From NCBI GenBank assembly GCA_963835555.1, contig CAWIGC010000039.1:1-64000 (forward strand): a DNA stretch of 64,000 nt, in the 5' to 3' direction. The DNA is from Sulfopaludibacter sp963835555 (GTDB lineage Bacteria > Acidobacteriota > Terriglobia > Bryobacterales > Bryobacteraceae). The translations under genes were made by a program, and so were the position numbers. Under the pieces are notes generated by a model. The model was not told the origin of the DNA. It did not search any database and worked only from the letters and a program-made list of their open reading frames with translations. Of the stretch, positions 17,659-25,735 are shown in pieces. Numbering within the stretch: the first letter of the stretch is position 1; the number at the start of each line of letters is the position of its first letter.

Positions 17659-19386
17659 ATGACACTCCGACTGGTACGGCAGGCGGGATGGGCGGCGGCA
17701 CTCCTGGGGATGTCGTTTTTGGCGACGGCACAGGAACCGGGGCCGGCTGCGGGACAGCAGGCGGCAATGCTGGCTCCCGAGCAACTGAACGACCTGGTGG
17801 CGCCGATCGCGTTGTATCCGGATGCGCTGCTGAGCCAGATTCTGGTAGCGAGCACCTACCCCCTCGAACTGGTGGAAGCGCAGCAGTGGCTCCAACGGAA
17901 TCAGGGTCTGAGCGGACAGCAGTTGACGGCGGCGGCGCGCGAGCAGAACTGGGATGCCAGCGTGCAGGCGCTGGTGGCGTTTCCGGACGTGCTGGCGAGG
18001 CTGAACCAGGATATGCAGTGGACCACGGCTTTGGGCGATGCGTTCCTGGCGCAGCAAGCCGATGTGATGGCGGCGGTGCAGACGATGCGGGCGCGAGCGC
18101 AGGCGGACGGCAGGCTGGCCTCCACGCCGCAGCAGATTGTCACCACCGAGGCGCAGGACGGGCAGGCGGCAATCGAGATTGCGCCGGCCGATCCACAAGT
18201 GATCTATGTGCCGGTGTACGACCCGGCGTACGTGTGGGGACCGCCGGCGTATGCGTATCCATCGCTATATTACGGGGGTTACGGGTTCGGGTTCGGGCTG
18301 GGGATCAACCTGGGGCTCTGTTTTAACGATTGGGGCGGCTGGGGCTGGGGCGGTTGGGGTTGGGGCTGGGGCCCGAACTGGTTCGGCGGATCGGTTTTTG
18401 TGAACCGTCCGTTTTTCGGCCGGTACGGCTTCCGCGGCGGACAGTGGGCAGGCGGATATGGCGGGTATGGCGGGTATGGCGGGTATGGCCGCAATGGCGG
18501 GTATGGCGGATATGGCGGCAATGGCGGCCGGACGATGTGGCAGCACGACCCGGGGCACAGGCTGGGCGTGTCGTACCCGAACCGCCAGTTGGCGGGACGG
18601 TACCAGGCGGCGTCGCTGGCCTCGCGGGCGGCGATGACCCGGTCTGGCGGCTTCAATTCCGGCGGAGGGAACCGGTTCGGGTCGGGCAATGGAAACAGGC
18701 CGGGCGGGCAGGGTTCGACGCAGTGGCAGCATTTCGGCGGCGGGCAGGCGGCGGGACAACGGTCGGGCGCCGCGGCACAGAGCTTCCAGGGTAGACAGGG
18801 GAATCAGGGCTCGGGGCAACGCTCAGGGGCTGCGGCACAGCAGTACCGGGGCGGACAGGCGAATCAGGGCTCGGGGCAACGCTCGACGCAGTGGCAGCAT
18901 TTCGGCGGCGGGCAGGCGGCGGGGCAACGGCCGGCGGCTCAGGCACAGCAGTTCCAGGGCGGCCAGCGAAATCAGGCTCCGGCGCAGCGGTACTCGGCTC
19001 CGCAACAGCAGTTCCAGGGCGGCCAGCGAAATCAGGCTCCGGCGCAACAGCGGTACTCGGCTCCGCAACAGCGGTATTCGGCTCCGCAACAGCGGTATTC
19101 GGCTCCGCAACAGCGGTATTCGGCTCCGCAACAACAGCGGTATTCGGCTCCGCAACAACAGCGGTATTCGGCTCCGCAACAACAGCGGTATTCGGCTCCG
19201 CAACAACAGCGGTATTCTGCTCCGCAACAGCAGCGGTATTCGGCTCCGCAACAGCAGCGGTATTCGGCTCCGTCGCGTAGCTTCCAGTCCGCTCCGCGGG
19301 CGGCGGCGCCCAGCAACGGGGGTGGCTCCGGCCGGAGTTTTGGCGGCGGTAACGCGGGCGGCGGTGGCGGCGGGCACCGGCGTTAA
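17659..19386 (+). CDS. DUF3300 protein with Gly-rich region and RYSAP repeat tail
   Basis: 575 residues, exported (signal WAAALLGMSFLATAQE). Residues about 30-190 are DUF3300: LAPEQLNDLVAPIALYPDALL, LVASTYPLELVEAQQWL, and IEIAPADPQVIYVPVYDPAYVWG. A Gly/Trp/Tyr-rich stretch follows (GGYGGYGG), then Gln/Gly/Ser repeats including two copies of TQWQHFGGGQAAGQR, and finally a QQRYSAP array. The start is chosen by GGAGG 8 nt before ATG 17659. A bidirectional terminator follows. The low-complexity tail looks like a surface or matrix-associated extension; the function of DUF3300 is unknown. Confidence 0.88.
   Translation: MTLRLVRQAGWAAALLGMSFLATAQEPGPAAGQQAAMLAPEQLNDLVAPIALYPDALLSQILVASTYPLELVEAQQWLQRNQGLSGQQLTAAAREQNWDASVQALVAFPDVLARLNQDMQWTTALGDAFLAQQADVMAAVQTMRARAQADGRLASTPQQIVTTEAQDGQAAIEIAPADPQVIYVPVYDPAYVWGPPAYAYPSLYYGGYGFGFGLGINLGLCFNDWGGWGWGGWGWGWGPNWFGGSVFVNRPFFGRYGFRGGQWAGGYGGYGGYGGYGRNGGYGGYGGNGGRTMWQHDPGHRLGVSYPNRQLAGRYQAASLASRAAMTRSGGFNSGGGNRFGSGNGNRPGGQGSTQWQHFGGGQAAGQRSGAAAQSFQGRQGNQGSGQRSGAAAQQYRGGQANQGSGQRSTQWQHFGGGQAAGQRPAAQAQQFQGGQRNQAPAQRYSAPQQQFQGGQRNQAPAQQRYSAPQQRYSAPQQRYSAPQQRYSAPQQQRYSAPQQQRYSAPQQQRYSAPQQQRYSAPQQQRYSAPQQQRYSAPSRSFQSAPRAAAPSNGGGSGRSFGGGNAGGGGGGHRR
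19045..19272 (+). repeat. Tandem array of 21-bp and 24-bp RYSAP-coding units
   Basis: Four 21-bp units (QQRYSAP) are followed by six 24-bp units (QQQRYSAP), ten in all over 228 bp, nearly identical at DNA level. The frame is kept, so copy number can change by slippage without breaking the protein. Confidence 0.9.
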
Positions 19387-19415
19387 TTAGGGCGGATGGG
19401 TCGTCTTGCCAGGGG

Positions 19416-19437
19416 GGACAGGCCGGGAGGCCTGTCC
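19416..19437. terminator. Bidirectional hairpin between convergent genes
   Basis: GGACAGGCC-GGGA-GGCCTGTCC is a perfect 9-bp stem with a 4-nt loop. It lies in the 50-nt gap between the convergent DUF3300 and TPR genes and touches the TPR stop codon. There is no long T tract. Confidence 0.6.
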
Positions 19438-21227
19438 TACTTTGTGTGGGTGCGGGCCTGTTCGAGACGGGTGCGGGCTTCGGGAAAGTCGGGTTGGATG
19501 CGGAGGGCCTGAGTGAACTCCGCGGCGGCTTGCTCGAAACGGCCGGCACTGGCAAGGAGCGTTCCCAGATTGAAATGGACGGTGGCGTTGCCGGGTTCCA
19601 GTTGCGCCTCAGCGCGGAACTGGACCAGCGCTTCGTCGAGGCGTCCACGGCTGAGCAGGAGGAATCCCAGGCTGTGGCGCGTGGCGGCATTGCCGGGCTG
19701 GAACCGGATGGCCTGGTAGAACTCGCTGACCGCATCGTTGGTGCGCCCCCCGGCGAGGAGCAGGCCGGCGTATGCCGCGTGGAACGCTCCGTTCGCGGGC
19801 TGGAGCGAGAGCGCCTGGCGATATTCGCGCTCCGCATCGGGCAGCCTGCCGGCGCGGCGCAGGAGCAGCGCCAGGTTGGCGTGGGCTTCCGGATAGGCCG
19901 GGCGGATGCGGAGGGCGGCCTGGATGTGCAACGCGGCCTGCTGATTCTGGTTGTGGGTCAGGTAATATTCGCCCAGGTTGTTGTGGGCCAGGTAATTGCC
20001 AGTGGTGACAGCGGCGGCATGCTGAAATAGCGTCTCGGTGTCGCTCCAATAGCTGAGCTGGTTCCACGTGAGGGCGGCGCAGGCCGCCAGGACGGCGATG
20101 GCGGCGAACCTCGGGGCGTGAGACGCGCCCCATGCGAGCATAATGCCCAGGCCCACCATGGGTACATACATATAGCGATCCGCCGAGGATTGCGCCCCCA
20201 CCTGCACCAGCCCGATGACGGGCACGAGCGTCCCCACATACCAGAACCATCCCACGGCCAGCCAGGGATGCGTGCGCGCGTGGCGGACCACCAGCACCGT
20301 GATCGCGACCAGCGCGGCGGCGGACGCCGCTACCTGCCAAGCGGGCAGATCGAAGCGGTAGGGATAGAAGACCGCGAGGTCCGCCGGCCAGACGGTGCGA
20401 ACCAGGTATACGGTATACGCCACCAGAGCATTTTCGAAGCGCAATCCCAGAGGGATGTTGGCGAGGGTGCGGACGGCGCTGCCGTGTTCCTGCGCCAGAA
20501 ACGTGAGCAGCGCGGCGCCGGCGGAGAGGACTACCAATGGCACCTTTTCCCAGAGCAGGGCGCGGCGCATGGGGCGGCGCAGGGGCCAGAAATCCAGCAG
20601 CAGCAGCACGAAGGGAAGGGTGACGATCATGCTCTTGGCCATGAGTCCCAGGCAGAAGGCAAGCACGACCGGCAGATAGCGGGGCAGACTGGGGCGGCGC
20701 GCGTAGGCGGCATACCAGTAGAGCGCCAGGAACCAGAAGAGGGCGCAGAGGACGTCTTTGCGTTCGGCGACCCAGGCGACGGATTCGACGTGGAGGGGGT
20801 GCAGGGCGAACAGAAAGGCGACGAAGGCGCTGGGCCAGCGGGCACCGGTGAGCCGCAGGAGCGCCGCGAACAGCAGGAGGGCGGCGGCGGTGTGGATGAG
20901 GACGCTGGTGAGGTGGTGCCATCCGGCGCTCATGGCGAAGAACTGGCAATCGGTCATATGGGAGAGCCAGGTGAGCGGGAACCAGTTGGCCGCGTGAAAG
21001 GTCGTGAAGGCCCAGAGGAGTCCGTTCCAGGTCCAGCCGGCGCGCACCTGGGGGTTGTTGACCACATAGGCGGGGTCGTCGTAATTGAGGAAATCGAAAT
21101 GGATGGCCTGGCTGTAAACGGCCAGGGTGGCGGCGGCCAGCAGCAGGTAGAGGTACAGATCGACCGGGCGGCTGCGCGGTGGGGGAACGGGCTTACGGGT
21201 TTTGGCCACGGCGGAACAAACATCCAT
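19437..21227 (-). CDS. TPR-containing multi-pass membrane protein (TMTC/PMT-like)
   Basis: About 597 residues. The N-terminal two thirds hold many transmembrane segments with the luminal loop motif FDFLNYDDPAYVVNNP, whose acidic pair is typical of GT-C type glycosyltransferases. LFALHPLHVESVAWVAERKD is a hallmark of the TMTC-like family. The C-terminal third has about five TPR units (for example LAHNNLGEYYLTHNQNQQAA, NAAFHAAYAGLLLAGG-type spacing). It may transfer sugars to exported proteins, but activity is unproven. A GTG at 21245 would add six residues; ATG 21227 is preferred. It is divergent from the oxidoreductase at 21263. Confidence 0.82.
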   Translation of the reverse strand: MDVCSAVAKTRKPVPPPRSRPVDLYLYLLLAAATLAVYSQAIHFDFLNYDDPAYVVNNPQVRAGWTWNGLLWAFTTFHAANWFPLTWLSHMTDCQFFAMSAGWHHLTSVLIHTAAALLLFAALLRLTGARWPSAFVAFLFALHPLHVESVAWVAERKDVLCALFWFLALYWYAAYARRPSLPRYLPVVLAFCLGLMAKSMIVTLPFVLLLLDFWPLRRPMRRALLWEKVPLVVLSAGAALLTFLAQEHGSAVRTLANIPLGLRFENALVAYTVYLVRTVWPADLAVFYPYRFDLPAWQVAASAAALVAITVLVVRHARTHPWLAVGWFWYVGTLVPVIGLVQVGAQSSADRYMYVPMVGLGIMLAWGASHAPRFAAIAVLAACAALTWNQLSYWSDTETLFQHAAAVTTGNYLAHNNLGEYYLTHNQNQQAALHIQAALRIRPAYPEAHANLALLLRRAGRLPDAEREYRQALSLQPANGAFHAAYAGLLLAGGRTNDAVSEFYQAIRFQPGNAATRHSLGFLLLSRGRLDEALVQFRAEAQLEPGNATVHFNLGTLLASAGRFEQAAAEFTQALRIQPDFPEARTRLEQARTHTK

Positions 21228-21262
21228 GTTCGCATGGGCGTACACTGTCTTGGGGGTGGTGT

Positions 21263-22366
21263 ATGAAAGTGAACCGGCGATTTTTTCTATTCGGAACGGC
21301 CCTGGCGGCTCGCGCGTTCCAGGGCGAAAGCTCCGTGGGGACGGCGATGATCGGTGTGGGCAATCGCGGCTCGTTCCTGCTGCAGGGCGTCTTGAAACAG
21401 CCGAATGCGAAGGTGCTGGCGCTGTGCGATATCAAGCCCGACCGTCTGGACAAGGCGGCCACGGCGGCGGCGCGCGACAAACCGGCTACCTATGCCGACT
21501 GGCACAGGGTGATTGAGCACAAGGACGTAGACGCGGTGTTCATTGCGACTCCGCCGTACCTGCATTCGGAGATGGCGATTGCGGCGATTCGCGCGGGCAA
21601 GCACGTGTACTGCGAGAAGCCTATCGGGGTGACTCCGGAGCAGGTGCGGGCGCTGGTGGAAGCGGCGCGCGGCTCCAACAAGGTGTTCGTGCCGGGCCAG
21701 CAGTTGCGGTCGATGAAGCAATTCCAGGAGGCGGTGCAAAAGGTTCGGGAGGGGGCCATCGGCGAGGTGTTGATGGTGAAGGCGCAGCGGCACGCCACGG
21801 CGGATTTGCCTCACGACGGGACGTCGGGCGACTGGTATTTCGATGTCAACAAATCGGGTGGCTACCTGGTGGAGCAGTCGGTACACAATCTGGATTTGTG
21901 CAACTGGGTGATTGGGGCGCGTCCGGTGCGGGCTTGCGGCTTTGGCGCGACGCAGCTCTATAAGAACGACCCGCCGGGGCGGACAATTTACGATTGCGGC
22001 AGCCTCACCTACCAGTATCCCAAGGGGGTGGAGATGTCGTTCACGCAGAACGTGTTTCACCCGGCGTCGATGCCCAATGGCAATCAGTACATTTACGTGT
22101 ACGGTTCCAAAGCGGCGCTGGACCTGATGGGCTCGGGGACGGCGTATCCGCTGGAGAAGGGCGGGCAGCCGGAAGTGCTGGCGGCCAAACGGCAGGAAGA
22201 CCAGTACGCGCACCTGGCGGCATTTTACGATTCGATCGCCAAGGGGACTCCGCCGCCGGTCGGGATCACGGTGGGGGCGGAGGCGGCGCTGACGGCGATT
22301 CTGGGCAATCAGGCGATGATGCAGCAGAAGGTGGTGAACTGGAGCGATATGGGGGTGGAGTTGTGA
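21263..22366 (+). CDS. Exported Gfo/Idh/MocA-family oxidoreductase
   Basis: 367 residues. The N-terminus MKVNRRFFLFGTALAARAF looks like a Tat-type signal (RR followed by hydrophobics). A Rossmann NAD(P) fold follows: AMIGVGNRGSFLL, ALCDIKPDRL and VFIATPPYLHSEMA. The catalytic lysine motif HVYCEKPIGVT and the later GGYLVEQSVHNLDLCNW match the family. Probably acts on an unknown sugar or cyclitol, carrying tightly bound NAD if periplasmic. It overlaps the next gene by GTGA and forms a pair with it, as is frequent in 3-keto-sugar modules of acidobacteria and planctomycetes. Confidence 0.9.
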   Translation: MKVNRRFFLFGTALAARAFQGESSVGTAMIGVGNRGSFLLQGVLKQPNAKVLALCDIKPDRLDKAATAAARDKPATYADWHRVIEHKDVDAVFIATPPYLHSEMAIAAIRAGKHVYCEKPIGVTPEQVRALVEAARGSNKVFVPGQQLRSMKQFQEAVQKVREGAIGEVLMVKAQRHATADLPHDGTSGDWYFDVNKSGGYLVEQSVHNLDLCNWVIGARPVRACGFGATQLYKNDPPGRTIYDCGSLTYQYPKGVEMSFTQNVFHPASMPNGNQYIYVYGSKAALDLMGSGTAYPLEKGGQPEVLAAKRQEDQYAHLAAFYDSIAKGTPPPVGITVGAEAALTAILGNQAMMQQKVVNWSDMGVEL

Positions 22367-23268
22367 CCCGCCGGGAAGTTCTGGCAGCGGCGAGCCTGGC
22401 CACAGCCTCGCTGCCTTTGCGGGCGCAGCCCAAGGCCCGCTTCACGAAGGGCATCTGCTCGATTATCTTTCCGAAGGAGATGCCGCGCGCCGAATGCTTC
22501 ACGCAGGCGAAGGCGGCGGGGTTCGACGCGATCGAACTGGCGGTCGGTCCGGACCTGCCGCTGGATAGCAGCCGCGACGATACTCGGCGACTGGCCGATT
22601 CGGCGGAGAAGGCCGGTATCCGGATCGCCACGCTGTGGGTGTCGGACGCGCTGCACCAGAATCCGCTGAATGCGGACGATGCGGCGGTGCGGGCGCGCGG
22701 GGTGGACGCGGTGCGCAAGGCTCTGCGCATTGCCGCCGATTTGAATTGCGGCGCGCTGCTGCTGTATGCGGTCCGGCTGGGCAACGGGGCGAAGCTCGAG
22801 GTGGGGTCGCAGGAGACGTGGGATCGCTATACGGCGGAACTGAAGAAGCTGATTCCGGACGCGGCGAGCGCCAAGGTACTGATGAATCCGGAGAATGTGT
22901 GGAACAAATTTCTGCTGAGTCCGCTGGAGATGCGGTCGTTCGTGGATCAGTTTCACAGTCCTTGGGTGGGCGTGCATTTTGACGCCGGCAACGTGATGCA
23001 GTACGGCTATCCGGAGGATTGGATTTTGACGCTGGGGCCGCGCATCAAGCGGATTCACTTCAAGGATTTCAAACTGGCCGGGGGCGGCCAGCCGGCGCAC
23101 TTCGCCGATTTGCTGGAGGGCGACGTGAACTGGAAAGCGGTGATGGCGGCGCTGGTGAAAACCGGCTACAACGGAGTGATCTCTCCGGAAATCGGCCGGA
23201 ATGCGGCGCAGGCGGATCAGTTGAAACAGGTTTCGGGGGCGTTGGACAAGATCTTGAGCTTGGCTTGA
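22363..23268 (+). CDS. Exported sugar phosphate isomerase/epimerase-like TIM barrel
   Basis: 301 residues starting at GTG 22363, which overlaps the upstream stop (GTGA). A Tat-like start (TRREVLAAASLATASLPLRAQ) is followed by an AP-endonuclease-2/xylose isomerase-type barrel: AGFDAIELAVG, VLMNPENVWN, GVHFDAGNVMQYG and RIKRIHFKDFK, which carry the usual metal ligands (E, D, H). It is partnered with the Gfo/Idh/MocA enzyme before it, suggesting joint processing of a carbohydrate. Substrate unknown. Confidence 0.88.
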   Translation: MTRREVLAAASLATASLPLRAQPKARFTKGICSIIFPKEMPRAECFTQAKAAGFDAIELAVGPDLPLDSSRDDTRRLADSAEKAGIRIATLWVSDALHQNPLNADDAAVRARGVDAVRKALRIAADLNCGALLLYAVRLGNGAKLEVGSQETWDRYTAELKKLIPDAASAKVLMNPENVWNKFLLSPLEMRSFVDQFHSPWVGVHFDAGNVMQYGYPEDWILTLGPRIKRIHFKDFKLAGGGQPAHFADLLEGDVNWKAVMAALVKTGYNGVISPEIGRNAAQADQLKQVSGALDKILSLA

Positions 23269-23272
23269 AAAC

Positions 23273-25294
23273 ATGCGATTTCTGCTCTTTGTACCCTTGA
23301 TGCTGCATGCGCAGGGCACGGTGCCTGTGTTTCAGCACGCGGTCGGGCAGTCGACCTACACTTTGATGGGAAGCGATCCGGCGCGGGGCGTCACGACGAC
23401 GATTCCGACGGTGCTGACGCCGATCACGCTTCAGTTCGACGGGAAGAAGATGGATGCGGCGGCGGACGTTTCGCGCGTGCTGCGGTCGCCGGTTTTTGCG
23501 AACTTCGCGTTTCCGGCGGGCGGCAATACGCAGTATGCGGACGCGATGCTGCGCGCCACCTTTCCGCAGAATGCCGGATGGCATACGCTGCTGGGCAAGC
23601 CGGAAGTGAAGCCGGTGACGGTGAGGATTCCGGCGGGCTACGGATACGTCCTGAGTTCGAAGAAGACAGGGCGGACGTTCGCGGTGGTGGATGGCGAATA
23701 TGTGCAGAAGGAGCTTTTCAAGCAGATTCCGAAGCAGGAAGGCAAGCTGGTGGTCGCGATGACGCACAACACCACCTTCTATGTGACGGGCGATGCGACG
23801 GTGTGCTGTTCGTGGGGCGCGCACGGGGTGGACGGCGCGACGGGCAATTCGTTTGTGCTGGCTTCGTATCTGGAGGCGGCGCCGGCGGTGGTGGAAGACG
23901 CGGACGTGGAGCCGCTGACGCAACAACTGGCGGAGTTCGTGAACGATCCGCTGCACGACCCGACGATCAACGGGCGGAACGTGAAGGCTCCGGGCAACAG
24001 TTTCGCGGGCTGGCTGCGGCCGGGCGAAGGGGGGAGTTGCGGCGGCACGGGGGTAGGGTCCACGTACTTCCAACTGCAGCCGACCAATACGAATCCGAAG
24101 AACAATATTCCGGCGTCGAAGCCGTTTGCCGCGGGGGCGTATCACGTGCAGAACGTGGCGCTGCTGCCGTGGTACACGGGGGCCGCGGAGGGTCCGTACA
24201 GTTTTCCGGACGCGCGGGTGCTGAGCGGACCCGCCAAGCCCTGTCCGGGTCGCGGGGGGCGCGGCGGCGGGCCGGCGGCACCCACGGTAGCGGCGACGCC
24301 GGCGAGCGGGAAGCCGAACGGACATAAGCTGATCGGGTATTGGTCCGGCTACGGCTCGGCGGCCACTACGTTTCCTACGCGGGAGATCTCGCCCCAGTGG
24401 GATATCGTCCTGATCGCCTTCTCCACTCCCGACCATAATGCTCCGGAAGGGACGATGCAGTTCCGCACGCCCGCGGGCATGACTACCGAGCAGTTCAAGG
24501 CAGACATTGCGTTTCTCAAGAGCCAGGGCCGGAAGGTAATGATCTCGCTGGGCGGCGGGGGGCAGCACTTCACGTTGGCGGACCCCAAACGGGTGCCGAA
24601 TTTTGTCTCGTCGGTGACGAAGATTGTCAGCGACTACGGCTTCGACGGAGTGGATATCGATTTTGAGAGCCCGTCGCTATCGATCGAGCCGGGCGATACG
24701 GATTTCAAGAATCCGACGACGCCATCGATCGTCAACCTGATTGCGGCGCTGCGGCAGTTGCGGGAGCATTTCGGCGCGGGATTCATGATCAGCCTGGTGC
24801 CGGAAGGGACGCAGATTCCGTCGGGGTATCCGAGTTATGGAGGGCAGTTCGGGTCGTATCTGCCGATTGCGTGGGGGCTGCGGGACGTCCTTTCCTTCAT
24901 GGATGTGCAGGATTACAACACTCCGCCGCTGCAGGGGCTGGATGGCGAGATTTACCAGCCGGGCACGGTGGATTATCACGCGGCCATGACGGAACTGGTG
25001 CTGCACGGCTTCAACGTGGGGGGCGACCCGAAGCACTTCTTTCCGCCGCTGCCGGCGGACAAGGTGGCGGTGGGTTTCCTGACGGGAGACACCACACCTG
25101 CGATCGTCAATCAGGCGATGGATTACATCATCACGGGCAAGGCTCCGGCGGGCACGAAGTACCGGCTGCTGGCGCCGGGCGGGTACCCGGGCATGATGGG
25201 CGCGATGTTCTGGACGATCGACGCGGACCGGCGGGCGAATTATAACTATTCGAACGTGGTGGGTCCGCTGTTGCACGGGTATCCGGCGAAGTAG
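23273..25294 (+). CDS. Secreted GH18 chitinase-like protein with unrecognised N-terminal half
   Basis: 673 residues with a short signal peptide (RFLLFVPLMLHAQG). The C-terminal part (about 345-670) is a GH18 barrel: LIGYWSGYGSAATTF, VMISLGGGGQHFTLA, the catalytic motif FDGVDIDFESPS (DxxDxDxE with the acid E), and VQDYNTPPLQGLD. A Gly/Pro linker (GRGGRGGGPAAP) separates it from residues 20-320. Those resemble no family I know; they contain VTVRIPAGYGYVLSSKKTGR and conserved-looking CC and CGG cysteines. It lies 4 nt after the epimerase gene, so probably in the same operon. Chitin or another GlcNAc polymer is the likely substrate. Confidence 0.85.
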   Translation: MRFLLFVPLMLHAQGTVPVFQHAVGQSTYTLMGSDPARGVTTTIPTVLTPITLQFDGKKMDAAADVSRVLRSPVFANFAFPAGGNTQYADAMLRATFPQNAGWHTLLGKPEVKPVTVRIPAGYGYVLSSKKTGRTFAVVDGEYVQKELFKQIPKQEGKLVVAMTHNTTFYVTGDATVCCSWGAHGVDGATGNSFVLASYLEAAPAVVEDADVEPLTQQLAEFVNDPLHDPTINGRNVKAPGNSFAGWLRPGEGGSCGGTGVGSTYFQLQPTNTNPKNNIPASKPFAAGAYHVQNVALLPWYTGAAEGPYSFPDARVLSGPAKPCPGRGGRGGGPAAPTVAATPASGKPNGHKLIGYWSGYGSAATTFPTREISPQWDIVLIAFSTPDHNAPEGTMQFRTPAGMTTEQFKADIAFLKSQGRKVMISLGGGGQHFTLADPKRVPNFVSSVTKIVSDYGFDGVDIDFESPSLSIEPGDTDFKNPTTPSIVNLIAALRQLREHFGAGFMISLVPEGTQIPSGYPSYGGQFGSYLPIAWGLRDVLSFMDVQDYNTPPLQGLDGEIYQPGTVDYHAAMTELVLHGFNVGGDPKHFFPPLPADKVAVGFLTGDTTPAIVNQAMDYIITGKAPAGTKYRLLAPGGYPGMMGAMFWTIDADRRANYNYSNVVGPLLHGYPAK

Positions 25295-25328
25295 CGGGAA
25301 CTTTTTCCAGCGGCGCGTGTCAAATCAC

Positions 25329-25364
25329 TTGACATCTGTTTCGATTAGTACTAAGAAATTAGTA
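25329..25364 (+). promoter_or_regulatory. Promoter and candidate BlaI operator
   Basis: TTGACA (25329-25334) and TAAGAA (25352-25357) are separated by 17 nt and end 6 nt before the blaI-like ATG, giving a leaderless transcript. The palindrome TTAGTACTAA (25345-25354) and a second TTAGTA (25359-25364) overlap the -10 and the start. A dimeric BlaI/MecI repressor could bind here. Confidence 0.6.
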
Positions 25365-25735
25365 TGAGACGCCGCAGCACCACCCTTACCGAGCAGGAAC
25401 TGGAGATCATGAAGATCGTCTGGGAGCGGGAGACCGCCACCGTCCGGGACGTGTACGAGACGCTTCTGGAACGGCGGAAGGTGGCCTATACCACGGTCAT
25501 GACCATGATGAAGATCCTGGAACAGAAGAAGTATTTGAAGAAGAGCCAGGCGGAGCGCGCGTATGTATACCGTCCGGCGCAGCCGAAGGGGCAGGTGATC
25601 GGCGCCATGGTGCGGGATTTTGTGAACCGGGTGTTTAACGGGTCGGCGGAGCCGCTGCTGGTGCACCTGGTGGAAGAGCACAACCTGACGCAGGAAGATC
25701 TGGACGAGATCGCCCATCTCCGGAGGAAGCCATGA
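25364..25735 (+). CDS. BlaI/MecI/CopY-family transcriptional repressor
   Basis: 123 residues. Winged-helix core: LTEQELEIMKIVWERETATV, VYETLLERRKVAYTTVMTMM, LEQKKYLKKSQAERAYVYRP, then a dimerisation tail. BlaI repressors are cleaved when the partner M56 sensor is activated. The sensor gene overlaps by ATGA (25732-25735), so both are coupled. The operator sits over its own start, implying autorepression of the pair. Intact. Confidence 0.94.
   Translation: MRRRSTTLTEQELEIMKIVWERETATVRDVYETLLERRKVAYTTVMTMMKILEQKKYLKKSQAERAYVYRPAQPKGQVIGAMVRDFVNRVFNGSAEPLLVHLVEEHNLTQEDLDEIAHLRRKP

Noticed and set aside
19045..19272. Regular repeats that could suggest a CRISPR array
   Set aside because: Units are contiguous, in frame and code for QQRYSAP; there are no unique spacers and no cas genes.
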